A DNA stretch of 64,000 nucleotides, from positions 1 to 64,000 of the forward strand of contig NZ_QQAR01000009.1 of the NCBI RefSeq assembly GCF_003350375.1, given 5' to 3'. This stretch comes from Flavobacterium sp. AG291. Its GTDB lineage: Bacteria > Bacteroidota > Bacteroidia > Flavobacteriales > Flavobacteriaceae. Under the pieces are notes generated by a model. That model was not told the DNA's origin. It did not search any database and saw only the letters and a list, made by a program, of their open reading frames with translations. Shown here in pieces: positions 1 to 10,332 of the stretch; position 1 is the stretch's first letter, and every line of letters begins with the position of its first letter. Position numbers and translations under genes: made by a program.

Positions 1-735
1 GCACAAGGTCCACAAGGAATACAAGGAGAGACAGGAGAACAGGAGCACAAGGTCCACAAGGAATACAAGGAGAGACAGGTGCAACAGGAGCACAGGGTCC
101 ACAAGGAATACAAGGAGAGACAGGAGCAACAGGAGCACAAGGTCCACAAGGAATCCAAGGAGAGACAGGAGCAACAGGAGCACAGGGTCCACAAGGAATA
201 CAAGGAGAGACAGGAGCAACAGGAGCACAGGGTCCACAAGGAATACAAGGAGAGACAGGAGCAACAGGAGCACAAGGAATCCAAGGAATCCAAGGAGAGA
301 CAGGAGCAACAGGAGCACAAGGTCCACAAGGAATACAAGGAGAGACAGGAGCAACAGGCGCACAGGGTCCACAAGGAATCCAAGGAGAGACAGGTGCAAC
401 AGGAGCTCAGGGTCCACAAGGAATCCAAGGAGAGACAGGAGCAACAGGAGCACAGGGTCCACAAGGAATCCAAGGAGAGACAGGAGCAACAGGCGCACAG
501 GGTCCACAAGGAATCCAAGGAGAAACTGGTGCAACAGGAGCAACAGGCGCACAAGGTCCACAAGGAATACAAGGAGAGACAGGCGCAACAGGCGCACAGG
601 GTCCACAAGGAATACAAGGTGAGACAGGAGCAACAGGCGCACAAGGTCCACAAGGAGCAACAGGTGCAACCGGCGCTACAGGAGCCCAAGGTATTCAGGG
701 CGCTACAGGAGCTACAGGTGCAACCGGCGCTCAGG
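1..735 (+). repeat. 45-bp collagen-coding tandem repeat array
   Basis: Units start at 1, 45, 90, 135, 180, 225, 270, 315, 360, 405, 450, 495, 549, 594 and 639. All are 45 bp except the first (44 bp, one base lost) and the one at 495 (54 bp, an extra ATG triplet). After 650 the units degenerate into shorter ATG/AQG triplets. The unit at 270 replaces GPQ by GIQ. Near-identical units make slippage and assembly error likely. The array extends beyond the left edge. Confidence 0.95.
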
Positions 736-1517
736 GTCCACAAGGTGCGACCGGAGCAGACGGTGTAGGTGGAGTTACCACAGGAAGTTCTACTATTACT
801 GTTAGCGGATCTGGTACAGTTGCAACTCCATACGTATTGAGTGTTACTCCGGGTGCTAATAACTCGGTGATGACTACCAGCGGATCAGGAGCTGTACAGT
901 GGACTAGTAATGATACATTTGTAAGCGAACCATGGAGAATACAGAACAGTACTAATCCTGCAAAAGCTAATACTGATAATATCTATCAGAATGGAAAAGT
1001 TGCGATAGGTAACTTCTCAGGAACAACATCAACAAATACACTTGATGTAAATACAGGTACTGTTAGAGTTGGAGAAATTAGAAATACATATACACAAGCA
1101 ACTACTGATAAAGTTGTTGTAGCAGATACAAATGGTGTTTTAAGATCGGTTAATTCAGCAATGCCAAAAGTGTTCTATATGCCGGCAGTTATTTTTGATA
1201 CGTCATCAAATGGTACCGGAATTAAACGAAATCTGTATATGGAATATCAGGCACAGTTTACGGGTCAGATATTTATACCAGATAATGCAACAGGTGGTTC
1301 ACTTGGAGGAGCAAATGCAGGTTTCATCAAAAGTGCAGGTGCAGATGCAACCATACCTATTACGGTTCCTGCAAACGGATTGATGTATTACATTACATAT
1401 TTTGATCCTACAGTATTTGCAAACCTTAGTATAGATGCTAATGGTATACTGACTTATGATATCATTGGATCAGGAACAGAAGCTTCTTACATGAACATCG
1501 TATTTGTGGTAAAATAA
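3..1517 (+). CDS. Collagen-like repeat surface protein, 3' part (5' end outside window; frameshift near 38)
   Basis: The coding frame is the one ending in TAA at 1515-1517. From about base 42 it reads Gly-X-Y triplets ([15 protein letters not shown], 15 residues per 45 bp) to about 760. A non-repetitive region of about 250 residues follows, with the style of the C-terminal head of bacterial collagen-like and phage-tail-fibre-like proteins ([21 protein letters not shown]). No start is visible because the gene runs off the left edge; a TTG near 837 lies inside the frame and is not the start. The first visible unit is 44 bp instead of 45 (one C missing at about 37-38), so bases 1-39 read collagen in another frame. 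This is either an assembly error in the repeats or a true frameshift. The gene lies directly upstream of the large secreted protein at 1578 and was probably part of the same surface module. Exact function unknown. Confidence 0.75.
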   Translation, partial: TRSTRNTRRDRRTGAQGPQGIQGETGATGAQGPQGIQGETGATGAQGPQGIQGETGATGAQGPQGIQGETGATGAQGPQGIQGETGATGAQGIQGIQGETGATGAQGPQGIQGETGATGAQGPQGIQGETGATGAQGPQGIQGETGATGAQGPQGIQGETGATGAQGPQGIQGETGATGATGAQGPQGIQGETGATGAQGPQGIQGETGATGAQGPQGATGATGATGAQGIQGATGATGATGAQGPQGATGADGVGGVTTGSSTITVSGSGTVATPYVLSVTPGANNSVMTTSGSGAVQWTSNDTFVSEPWRIQNSTNPAKANTDNIYQNGKVAIGNFSGTTSTNTLDVNTGTVRVGEIRNTYTQATTDKVVVADTNGVLRSVNSAMPKVFYMPAVIFDTSSNGTGIKRNLYMEYQAQFTGQIFIPDNATGGSLGGANAGFIKSAGADATIPITVPANGLMYYITYFDPTVFANLSIDANGILTYDIIGSGTEASYMNIVFVVK

Positions 1518-1529
1518 TTATTATTGGGG

Positions 1530-1559
1530 CAGGCATAACAACTATCTTTATGCCTGTTT
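1530..1559 (+). terminator. Hairpin between collagen-like gene and lectin/Ig gene
   Basis: A perfect 9-bp stem (1530-1538 with 1548-1556) and a 9-nt loop are followed by only three T. It could be a weak terminator or an attenuator/processing hairpin in an otherwise co-directional cluster. Confidence 0.4.
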
Positions 1560-1577
1560 CCAATCAATAAATCAGTT

Positions 1578-4500
1578 ATGATTAAAAAATTACATACATA
1601 TAGTATTGGTTTACTTCTTAAAGCGATTTTATGTCTTAGTATATTAATTGCTTTAGGTACCACAAATGCTATGGCACAGTTTGCCGTAAGCGAAGATTTT
1701 CGTGGAGCAGGTAATCCTGACATTATAATTGGAGACAATGCTTACCTTACATCGGGTAATGGTGACCCTGTAAATGGAGGGTGGTTAAGGCTTACAAGTG
1801 CTGCCACTTACCAAAAGGGTTTTGCTTATGTAGACAGATCATTTCCTTCAACACTGGGGGTTCTTGTTGATTTTGAATATAAGACCTGGAGAGATGTAAA
1901 TGATGGTTATAACGGTGCTGATGGTATTGGTGTATTCCTTTTTAATGGAGATGCTTCAAATACCTTTTCACTAGGTGGTTATGGAGGTTCGTTAGGATAT
2001 GCACCAAATGGTGTTGGAGGTCTTAATGGCGGATATGTAGGTATTGGTCTTGACGAATACGGTAACTTTTCGAATGCAACCGAAGGTAGAAATGGTGGTC
2101 CGGGTGAACGACCTAACGCCATAGTACTTCGTGGGCCTACAACGTCAAATGCTGGTACAACGAATCCATATCTTGCCGGTACTACTATCAGAACAACTGA
2201 TGGTGGTGCTACGTTTACCTATTCTACGACAGCAACAGGGGTGACAAGCCAAAATGCACTGGATTATAATACAGTAACCTCTACAAGGCCAACTGATTCT
2301 CAGTTTTACAGAAGGATCCAGATAAAAATCGAAAGACTTACAACGGGTGGACAATATAAAATCACTGTTAGATGGAAGACGACTCCTACCGGTGCTTTTG
2401 TAGATGTAACATCTTATACTACAACAGATGTCCCTCCAGCTTTGTTAAAGCTTGGTTTTGCGGCATCTACCGGTGGTGGTGTAAACTATCATGAGATTCG
2501 AAATCTATTGGTTACTACACCAAATAACATGCGCGTTAAAAAGACCGCTAACAAAGACTTTATTCGTACAGTTGCAGGATCGGGTAGTGAAAACCAGATT
2601 ACTTATACCATAGAGATAACCAATGATACGGCTGAACCGGTATATAATATCGATTTTGTTGACAGGATTACAGATGGTGATGGAAACTTAATACCTAAGT
2701 ATGTTGCATTTCCTACTGTAAATGGTTTTGAAATAACATCGGTTTCGGCTTCCGGCTTTACATCAGGTACACCTACGGTAGCGCTTTTATCTAATACGAT
2801 TACAGGTACTTTCGCTATGCCTGCTAACTCTGTTGCAACAATCACAGTAACAGGTACGCTAAGGGGATATACACCAAGTGGTAACCTGGTTATTAATACA
2901 GCTACAGCTACTCCTCCTTATGATGATGACTTAAATAATAATACTTCGATAGTTGAAACTCCGGTTTTGGCTGAAGGTATTGATATTGTGCCTACACATA
3001 CAGTAGACGAAAACTGTGCTGATGGTAGCAATACTTTTACTGTTAATGTTTCTAATATTGGTGTACAAGATGCTGTTATCGGTACAGGAACAGGAGGTAA
3101 TAATAACAATAATAACAGGAGATTACGTGTTGCGATTACTGTACCGCAACCTACAGGAGGATATAGTATAACCTGGAACAATACCACTGGTTGGGATCTT
3201 GTTAATACTAATACTGCCGGAGGAAATACTACATATACTTATCGATCTAACAATGCGGCAACCTTATCTTCCGGATCGGCATATAATTATCCGATAGTCT
3301 ATACCATTAACAAAACTGGTGCAGCTACTGCATATACTACTACGGCAGCAGTTAGTTATACTAATTATAATGGAGGTAATATTTTGGAACCTACTGACGC
3401 AAGGGATAATAATAGTGCAAGCGTTTCAATTGTTTCAATTCCTACGGCTCCAACGGCTAATAATGTTTATTACTGTCTTGGAGAGACTCCTTCACCTTTA
3501 ACAGCTACGGCTTCTACAGGTAACGTGCTAAAATGGTATTTCTCGGCTACAGGAGGTTTTTCTTCTGATTATGCCCCAACACCACTTACCGATGTATCGG
3601 GCGTGCAGAGCTATTGGGTAACGCAAACCAGGGGTACTTGCGAAAGTCCACGTAGACAAATAAATGTTTATACTGCTCCTACACCTACACCAGGTTCCAT
3701 TGGATCTGATCAGTATTTTTGTTCAGGAGGTGGTGATCCTGCGTTATTAACATCGGTAACAGCCGGAACTATAGGTTCGGCTTCAGGATTAACACTTACT
3801 CAGAGTTATCAATGGCAGATCTCGACCAACAACACAACATGGACTAATATTAGCGGAGCTACGAGTGCTACTTATGATCCGCCGGCAATTACTGCTACAA
3901 GATATTACAGAAGGGTTACAGTATCTACAAATACTACAAATGGAGGATCTTACCAATGTCAGTCGGCTCCAACCAATGTAGTTACTGTAAAAGTATATGG
4001 CAATACACTTACAGGAGGTGTAATTTCAGGTCCTGCAAGAGTTTGTTCGGGCAGTATTGCAACTCTGAATAATGACCTAAATGGAGGTGCTGATACTGTT
4101 ACCTATCAATGGCAGTCTTCTACTACCGGAAGCCCTTTTAACTGGGTAGATATTCCGGGAGCTACAAGTGCCAGTTATACAACAGGGCCTTTAACTGCTA
4201 GAACATGGTTCAGACGTTTGGCTGTTAATCCATGTGTTACCGGAACAACAGGCGATATAAATGTTGAGGTAACTACTATCAACCCGGGTAGCCTTGGTGC
4301 AGATAAAACGATTTGTTATAATACTTCTCCGGGAACTTTAGGTTCTGGAACGGGTACATCAAATGGTTCGTCTTCTACAGGTACAGTGTCATATACATGG
4401 CAGTCTGCTCCCGGAGCAACAGGAGGAACATTTACTACTATTGCCGGACAGACCGGAGCAACATATGCTCCCGGTAACCTTACAGCTACAACCCGTTACC

Positions 4501-7500
4501 GTCGTATTAGTACTAATACATCAAATGGTGTAACCTGTGATGGTTATGTAGATATATTAGTTACAGTTCAGTCAACGCCTGCAGCTGCGAGTATTACAGC
4601 GCCATCGCCTAATACAATATGTTATGGTAGTTCAGTAACTATTGCTTCAGGTGGAGCAGGGACAGGAGATGGAGTGATTACATATCGTTGGGAATCCAGT
4701 GCGATATCTCCTGTATCATATTCAACTATTGCCGGACAAACAGGAGCAACGCTTACAGTTAGCCCGACTGTTTCTACTATGTATCGTCGATACACAGTGT
4801 CTACTGTTAATACTGTAGCCTGTGAATCGGTAGCTACAAATACAGTTACAATAAATGTTCAGGGACAAATAAACGCAGGTACTATAGGAAGTGACCAGTC
4901 GATATGTAATGGTGCTACACCAAGTACTTTAACCAGCGGATCTGCAGCTACTGTAAGTCCAAGTTTATCAGGGACTACTATAGCTTACAGATGGGAGTAT
5001 TCTACCGATGGTGGAACTAACTGGACAACTGCACCGGGTACTGGTACAAATGCAACCTATGCTTTCCCGGGTGGTATATCTGCAAGCAGACTTTACCGCA
5101 GGGTGGCTGTAGTTACTGCAAATAGCAGGTCATGTGAATCACCTTCAGGAACTATAGCGATTAATGTGGTTACACCAACAGCAGGAAGTATCGCTGCAAA
5201 CCAGACTATATGTTTTGGTACTCAGCCGTCACAATTTACTTCTGCAACAGGTGGGGCAGGTACAGGACCGGGCGCATTTACTTACCAGTGGCAGTCATCG
5301 GATAACGGTACTTCTAACTGGAATGATATTGGAGGTGCTACGTCAGAAACGTACCAGGAGCCTAGTACATTAACGGCTACAAAATATTATAGAAGGTATA
5401 CCAAATCTAGCACTAACGGAACTACTTGTCAGTCTCCTTATACAAATGTTATTACAGTAACAGTTGCGGGTCAGGTTAATGATCCGGGAACCTTTACAGC
5501 AAGTAACCAGTATATATGTTCAGGAGCTAATCCTGCTCAGATTACATCTCAGAATGCGGGTTCAGTGCCTGCACCGGGAACAATAAGTTATGTATGGCAG
5601 TCGTCTACCGATAATGGTGTTACCTGGAGTTCTGATATTGCAGGTGCAACAGGCGCAAACTATACGCCACCGGGACCAATGACTCAAAACACGTTGTTCA
5701 GAAGGCTTATTGTTGGAACATATAATGGAACACAGTGTCGTTCGGGATGGGGACCTCAGATTGCAATAAATATTAATGCAATTGCAACAGGTGGTCAGAT
5801 AGGTTCAGATCAGACTGTTTGTAGCGGAACTGCTCCGACTCAAATTAGTAATGTTACCAGCGGTAACAACACAAATGGTGGTTATCAGTGGCAGTCGTCT
5901 ACAGACAATCTAACGTGGACAGATATATCAGGTGCAAATAATGCAGATTATCAACCCGGAAATATAACACAGACAACATATTACAGAAGGTTAGGAAGAT
6001 CTAACAATGGTGGTAATGTATGTACGGGTACATCTCCTTCAAATGTTGTTACTATGACAGTTCCTTCGGTACCAACACCCGGAACTATTGGTAGTAACCA
6101 AAACGTTTGTGGAAATGCAATTCCTGCTTTACTTACGTCATCATCAGCTGGTACAGGTGGTACAAGTTACCAATGGCAGGAATCGTATGATAATAGCTAT
6201 TGGGCTAATATTACAGGAGCTACATCGGCTACTTTCCAGCCACCGGCCTTGTCTTCTACACGTTATTACAGAAGGCTTTACATGAATAATGGTTGTGCAT
6301 CTGCACCAACAAATGTTGTTACTATAACAGTAAATACATATCCTAACCCTGACAGTATTTCTGCTGACCAGACCGTTTGTAGCGGTTCAGTCCCTGCGAC
6401 AATAACAGGCGGCACCGGTTGGGCAGGTGGCGGTACAGGAAGCTATCGCTGGTATAGTTCAACTGATAATGTTACATGGACATTTACAGGTGTGACAACT
6501 CAAAATTATACTTTTTCGGCAGCTTTGGCTTCGACAACATACTATAGAAGAGGATTAACTTCAAGCCCTTGTTACGGAGAAGTATTTACTAATACCGTAA
6601 CGATTGCAGTGGCACCCGGTCCGGTAGGAGGTACAGCTGGAGCTAACCAAACTATTTGTAATGGTGCAACGCCTGCTGCACTTACAGTAACAGGAAGCAG
6701 CGCCGGAACTTACCGTTGGGATGTATCTACAGATAACGTTAACTGGACAAGTACGGGTGTAACAACTGCAGGATATGCTCCCGGAGCATTGACAGCTACA
6801 CGTTATTACAGACGTGCTACTATATCAGGGTCTTGTACAGGTGAAGCTTATTCTACTACAGTAACTATTACAGTGCAGCCGGTTATTAATGGAGGTACTG
6901 CTACTGCAGACCAAAGTATCTGTAATGGAGGAACACCAACAGTTCTTACTGTTACCGGAGCAAGTGCAGGAACATATCGTTGGGAAGTATCAACAGATGG
7001 CTCTACATGGAGCTCAACAGGTGTTACAACAGCAAGTTACACCCCGGGATCGTTAACTGCTACACGTTATTACAGAAGAGCAACGATTTCAGGTTCTTGT
7101 GAAGGATTTTCAACGATTGTGACAATTACAGTATCGGCGGTGCCTACAGCAGGTGCTATTGCAGCTAACCAAAGTATTTGTAGTGGTGCTACTCCGGCAG
7201 CATTAACTTCAACTACAGCGGGTACAGGTACAGGAGCTATCACTTATGCATGGCAGTCTTCTACCGATGGCGGAGTTACATGGAGTGCTGATATTGCAGG
7301 TGCTACAGGCGCAACCTATGCACCGGGCGCACTTACGCAAACAACAAGATACCAAAGGTTCACTATAGCTACTAATGGTTCGGCAACGTGTCGTTCGGCA
7401 GCAACAACAGCGGTAATCATTACAGTTTCAGCAGTGCCTACAGCGGGTGCTATTGCAGCGAACCAGAATATATGCAGTGGTACTACACCGAATGCCTTAA

Positions 7501-8075
7501 CTTCAACTACAGCGGGTACCGGTACAGGAACTATCACTTATGCATGGCAGTCATCAACTGATGGTGGTGCTACATGGAGTGCTGATATTGCAGGTGCCAC
7601 AGGCGCAACCTATGCACCGGGCGTACTTACGCAAACAACAAGATACCAAAGGTTCACTATAGCTACTAATGGTTCAGCAATTTGTCGTTCAGTGGCAACA
7701 ACAGCTGTAGTTATTACAGTATCTGCTGCACCAACGGCAGGTTCGCTTACAGCAAACCAAAACATTTGTATGGACAACGCTCCGGCAGTAATAGGCCCGG
7801 GCACTCCAGGTACGGGTTCCGGTACGGTAACATACATATGGGAATCATCACCTAATGGAACAACAGGATGGACAGTGATTGCCGGTGCGACTTCGGCTTC
7901 ATACCAGCCACCTGTTATACATTCAACAACATATTACAGACGTACAACGGTTGCGACATCTACAGTAAGTGGTAATACGGTTCAGTGTCAATCTGCACCT
8001 ACAAGTGCAGTAACTGTAGTGACCAGAAACTGTAAGGTTATAACAAACCCTATGATACGTTCGAAAGTTAATTAA
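1578..8075 (+). CDS. Giant secreted L-type-lectin / DUF11 / Ig-like repeat protein (2165 aa)
   Basis: A signal peptide (about residues 1-33, ending AMAQ) is followed by a bacterial L-type-lectin-like domain (about 34-312; typical GADGIGVFLFNG, GGYGGSLGY and GIGLDEYGNF strings). Next come a DUF11-like beta-sandwich (about 318-470), another beta domain (470-620), and one Ig-like domain (about 623-700). About 15 tandem Ig-like repeats of 85-105 residues then run to the end. Each has an ICSG/VCSG-type cysteine, a YQWQSS or YRWESS strand, GATSATY, and RYYRR. The protein has no recognisable type A or type B T9SS sorting domain; instead it ends in a short tail (NCKVITNPMIRSKVN) shared with the 562-residue protein at 25804. 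It is probably a surface adhesin or sugar-binding protein exported with the downstream sorting-domain, PorP/SprF and OmpA genes. Adhesion is inferred; the domain layout is visible. Confidence 0.85.
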   Translation: MIKKLHTYSIGLLLKAILCLSILIALGTTNAMAQFAVSEDFRGAGNPDIIIGDNAYLTSGNGDPVNGGWLRLTSAATYQKGFAYVDRSFPSTLGVLVDFEYKTWRDVNDGYNGADGIGVFLFNGDASNTFSLGGYGGSLGYAPNGVGGLNGGYVGIGLDEYGNFSNATEGRNGGPGERPNAIVLRGPTTSNAGTTNPYLAGTTIRTTDGGATFTYSTTATGVTSQNALDYNTVTSTRPTDSQFYRRIQIKIERLTTGGQYKITVRWKTTPTGAFVDVTSYTTTDVPPALLKLGFAASTGGGVNYHEIRNLLVTTPNNMRVKKTANKDFIRTVAGSGSENQITYTIEITNDTAEPVYNIDFVDRITDGDGNLIPKYVAFPTVNGFEITSVSASGFTSGTPTVALLSNTITGTFAMPANSVATITVTGTLRGYTPSGNLVINTATATPPYDDDLNNNTSIVETPVLAEGIDIVPTHTVDENCADGSNTFTVNVSNIGVQDAVIGTGTGGNNNNNNRRLRVAITVPQPTGGYSITWNNTTGWDLVNTNTAGGNTTYTYRSNNAATLSSGSAYNYPIVYTINKTGAATAYTTTAAVSYTNYNGGNILEPTDARDNNSASVSIVSIPTAPTANNVYYCLGETPSPLTATASTGNVLKWYFSATGGFSSDYAPTPLTDVSGVQSYWVTQTRGTCESPRRQINVYTAPTPTPGSIGSDQYFCSGGGDPALLTSVTAGTIGSASGLTLTQSYQWQISTNNTTWTNISGATSATYDPPAITATRYYRRVTVSTNTTNGGSYQCQSAPTNVVTVKVYGNTLTGGVISGPARVCSGSIATLNNDLNGGADTVTYQWQSSTTGSPFNWVDIPGATSASYTTGPLTARTWFRRLAVNPCVTGTTGDINVEVTTINPGSLGADKTICYNTSPGTLGSGTGTSNGSSSTGTVSYTWQSAPGATGGTFTTIAGQTGATYAPGNLTATTRYRRISTNTSNGVTCDGYVDILVTVQSTPAAASITAPSPNTICYGSSVTIASGGAGTGDGVITYRWESSAISPVSYSTIAGQTGATLTVSPTVSTMYRRYTVSTVNTVACESVATNTVTINVQGQINAGTIGSDQSICNGATPSTLTSGSAATVSPSLSGTTIAYRWEYSTDGGTNWTTAPGTGTNATYAFPGGISASRLYRRVAVVTANSRSCESPSGTIAINVVTPTAGSIAANQTICFGTQPSQFTSATGGAGTGPGAFTYQWQSSDNGTSNWNDIGGATSETYQEPSTLTATKYYRRYTKSSTNGTTCQSPYTNVITVTVAGQVNDPGTFTASNQYICSGANPAQITSQNAGSVPAPGTISYVWQSSTDNGVTWSSDIAGATGANYTPPGPMTQNTLFRRLIVGTYNGTQCRSGWGPQIAININAIATGGQIGSDQTVCSGTAPTQISNVTSGNNTNGGYQWQSSTDNLTWTDISGANNADYQPGNITQTTYYRRLGRSNNGGNVCTGTSPSNVVTMTVPSVPTPGTIGSNQNVCGNAIPALLTSSSAGTGGTSYQWQESYDNSYWANITGATSATFQPPALSSTRYYRRLYMNNGCASAPTNVVTITVNTYPNPDSISADQTVCSGSVPATITGGTGWAGGGTGSYRWYSSTDNVTWTFTGVTTQNYTFSAALASTTYYRRGLTSSPCYGEVFTNTVTIAVAPGPVGGTAGANQTICNGATPAALTVTGSSAGTYRWDVSTDNVNWTSTGVTTAGYAPGALTATRYYRRATISGSCTGEAYSTTVTITVQPVINGGTATADQSICNGGTPTVLTVTGASAGTYRWEVSTDGSTWSSTGVTTASYTPGSLTATRYYRRATISGSCEGFSTIVTITVSAVPTAGAIAANQSICSGATPAALTSTTAGTGTGAITYAWQSSTDGGVTWSADIAGATGATYAPGALTQTTRYQRFTIATNGSATCRSAATTAVIITVSAVPTAGAIAANQNICSGTTPNALTSTTAGTGTGTITYAWQSSTDGGATWSADIAGATGATYAPGVLTQTTRYQRFTIATNGSAICRSVATTAVVITVSAAPTAGSLTANQNICMDNAPAVIGPGTPGTGSGTVTYIWESSPNGTTGWTVIAGATSASYQPPVIHSTTYYRRTTVATSTVSGNTVQCQSAPTSAVTVVTRNCKVITNPMIRSKVN
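3680..8075 (+). repeat. About 15 Ig-like protein repeats coded in tandem
   Basis: Repeat units of roughly 260-310 bp encode the Ig-like modules of the 2165-residue protein. The copies starting near 7140 and 7440 are almost identical at the protein level, pointing to recent duplication; the others are diverged. Confidence 0.85.
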
Positions 8076-8084
8076 TGCACCCCA

Positions 8085-9386
8085 ATGCAAAAGAAAATGA
8101 AAAGAAGTATAATAATTATCGCGTTTATGTTGTTTTGGGCAGCTTCATTTGCCCAAAATACAGGACAGACCACAAATCAGGGAAAGCTTTATGTAAGCCC
8201 TAATACTGTTATGACCATAATGTCGGATTTTGACAATCAGGATCTGGGCGAATATGAAAATAATGGTGAGGTTATTTTTCACGGTAATTTTAATAACGAC
8301 GGAGTAACAACTTATAATTTAAATAGAGGCGAGGGATATACCCGCTTCGAAGGTTTCTTGCAGCAGAACATAACAGGCAGCATGCCGGCAGAGTTTTACA
8401 ACGTATTGTTCAATAATCCAAACAATACTGCAACAGAAGCAGCTTTCCGTTTATTTGGGGATATTTCGGTTAGCGGCAATGCAGACTTTTTTAATGGAGT
8501 AATCAAGGATGATGTATTTGGGGGAATCATTGTATTTGAGAACAATGCAACACACAGCAATGTGGGTAACGACAGCCACGTAGACGGTTTTGTAGTTAAA
8601 AATGGAAGTACAGAATTTACCTATCCTATAGGTGATCAGGATTCTATTAGCAAAGCACGTTACTACAGGTATGCTGCTATTTCTGCTTCTGGAGATCAGG
8701 CCAGTAGCTTTAATGGCAAATACTATCTGCAAAATTCTAATGATATACATCCTCACAGTCTTAAAAGAGGTGTGATTGATATCATAGATACCAAAGAGTA
8801 TTGGAGAATAGACAAAGCAGGTAGCCAAGCCGATATAATGGTTACACTAAGCTGGGACAAAGCAACCACAGATCCGGCAATTTTGGTTCAGCCTTATGAA
8901 GAGATACATATTGTGCGCTGGGATGAGCAGGAAAATGTGTGGGTTGATGAAGGAGGAGTTGCAAATGAGGTAAACGCCACTCAGGGCACGGTGACCGGTG
9001 TGGTAAATGTTGAAGGATATGGTATTTTTGCATTAGCAAGAGTGAAGTCCGATATTATGCTTCCCGGGGATATCGTAATCTATAATGGTGTGACTCCGGA
9101 CGGCGATGGTCAGAATGATTATTTTGTAATTGATAACCTGAAAAATTTCCCAAAAAATACGGTTGAGATTTACAACAGATGGGGAGTTAAGGTTTTTGAA
9201 ACGGCTGCATACGATACAAGAGGTAACGTTTTTAATGGTACTTCTGAAGGAAGAGCCACTGTTACAGGATCGAAAATACTACCAACAGGAACTTACTTTT
9301 ATATAATTAAATATGTTTATGAGATGCCTGGTATTCCTGCAAGGGAAATTAAAAAAGCAGGTTACCTATATTTAAGTTCAGACTAA
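8085..9386 (+). CDS. T9SS type B (gliding-motility-associated) sorting-domain protein, 433 aa
   Basis: The signal peptide ends near residue 23 (AASFAQ). The middle, about 300 residues, resembles the beta-rich stalks seen in such cargo (YPIGDQDSISKARYYR). The last 85-90 residues are a clear gliding-motility-associated C-terminal (CTD-B, TIGR04131-type) domain: VTPDGDGQNDYFVIDNL, VEIYNRWGVKVFE, LPTGTYFYIIKY. In known systems this domain directs export through T9SS with a PorP/SprF partner, and such a gene follows 16 bp downstream. The gene starts 9 bp after the 2165-residue gene, so they are likely co-transcribed. An alternative start is the ATG at 8097. It may act as surface anchor or partner of the upstream protein, which lacks its own standard sorting domain; that role is inferred. 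Confidence 0.88.
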   Translation: MQKKMKRSIIIIAFMLFWAASFAQNTGQTTNQGKLYVSPNTVMTIMSDFDNQDLGEYENNGEVIFHGNFNNDGVTTYNLNRGEGYTRFEGFLQQNITGSMPAEFYNVLFNNPNNTATEAAFRLFGDISVSGNADFFNGVIKDDVFGGIIVFENNATHSNVGNDSHVDGFVVKNGSTEFTYPIGDQDSISKARYYRYAAISASGDQASSFNGKYYLQNSNDIHPHSLKRGVIDIIDTKEYWRIDKAGSQADIMVTLSWDKATTDPAILVQPYEEIHIVRWDEQENVWVDEGGVANEVNATQGTVTGVVNVEGYGIFALARVKSDIMLPGDIVIYNGVTPDGDGQNDYFVIDNLKNFPKNTVEIYNRWGVKVFETAAYDTRGNVFNGTSEGRATVTGSKILPTGTYFYIIKYVYEMPGIPAREIKKAGYLYLSSD

Positions 9387-9401
9387 AAGAAATACTATAT
9401 A

Positions 9402-10328
9402 ATGAGAATGCAACAGTTTAAATGTATTATTATACTCCTTGTTGGATTAGTTTGCAGTAATGAAGCTATGGCACAACAGGACCCTCAGTATACTCAATAC
9501 ATGTACAATCCTATTAATATCAATCCGGGTTATGCGGGAAGCCGTGGGACAACCAGTATTTTCCTTCTTCACAGGGCACAATGGGTTGGTCTGGAGGGAG
9601 CTCCCGTTACCAATACTGCATCGCTTAATGCACCGGTTGGCCGCAATGTAGGATTGGGTTTAACATTCATTAATGACAAGATTGGTCCTACTGATACTAA
9701 TTTGTTTTCTGCGGATTTTTCATACACCCTAAAAGTAAATGACTATTATAAATTAGGCTTGGGGATTAAAGGATCGTTACAACTTTTCAATGTTGATTTT
9801 ACGAAACTTAACATATATGATCCAAGTGATCCAAGATTCCAGACTAATATCAATAATCAGCTTACGCCAAATGTAGGAGCAGGGGCTTTTCTTTATTCTG
9901 ATGCGACTTATTTTGGATTATCGGTGCCTAATATTCTGGAAACCCAGCACTACGAGCACAACGAGGTGTCGGTGGCTAAAGAAAGATTCCACGTGTATGC
10001 TATGGGAGGTCATGTGTTTGACCTTGCTTATAACTGGAAATTTAAACCGGCAGCTTTAGCAAAGGTAGTACAAGGTGCTCCGGTACAATTAGACCTTACT
10101 GCTAATGTATTGTATAATGATAAATTTACGGTAGGTGTTGCCTATCGTTGGGATGCGGCAGTAAGTGCACTTGCCGGTTTCCAGGTTAGCGATAAACTGT
10201 TTATAGGTTATACATACGATACTGAAACTACAGCTCTGGCTGATTACAATTCCGGTTCGCATGAGATATTCCTTCGTTTTGAACTGTTTAAAAAGTATGA
10301 GAAGGTTATGAATCCACGTTTCTTCTAA
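9402..10328 (+). CDS. PorP/SprF family T9SS outer-membrane protein
   Basis: The signal peptide ends at EAMAQ. The hallmark start of the mature protein is QQDPQYTQYMYN followed by INPGYAGSRG, and the rest is beta-barrel-like to the terminal phenylalanine (NPRFF). Length (308 aa) is usual for the family. In Flavobacterium johnsoniae, SprF is needed for export of the adhesin SprB, and paralogues sit next to CTD-B cargo genes. The same arrangement is seen here, so the likely job is export or anchoring of the 433-residue protein. The gene lies 15 bp after that gene and 4 bp before the OmpA-family gene. A paralogue with the same layout is at 38161. An ATG at 9408 is an alternative start. Confidence 0.92.
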   Translation: MRMQQFKCIIILLVGLVCSNEAMAQQDPQYTQYMYNPININPGYAGSRGTTSIFLLHRAQWVGLEGAPVTNTASLNAPVGRNVGLGLTFINDKIGPTDTNLFSADFSYTLKVNDYYKLGLGIKGSLQLFNVDFTKLNIYDPSDPRFQTNINNQLTPNVGAGAFLYSDATYFGLSVPNILETQHYEHNEVSVAKERFHVYAMGGHVFDLAYNWKFKPAALAKVVQGAPVQLDLTANVLYNDKFTVGVAYRWDAAVSALAGFQVSDKLFIGYTYDTETTALADYNSGSHEIFLRFELFKKYEKVMNPRFF

Positions 10329-10332
10329 TATC

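Noticed and set aside
79..768. Long plus-strand ORF of [15 protein letters not shown] repeats
   Set aside because: It is an out-of-frame reading of the collagen repeats; the frame that continues into the non-repetitive C-terminal domain encodes Gly-X-Y triplets.
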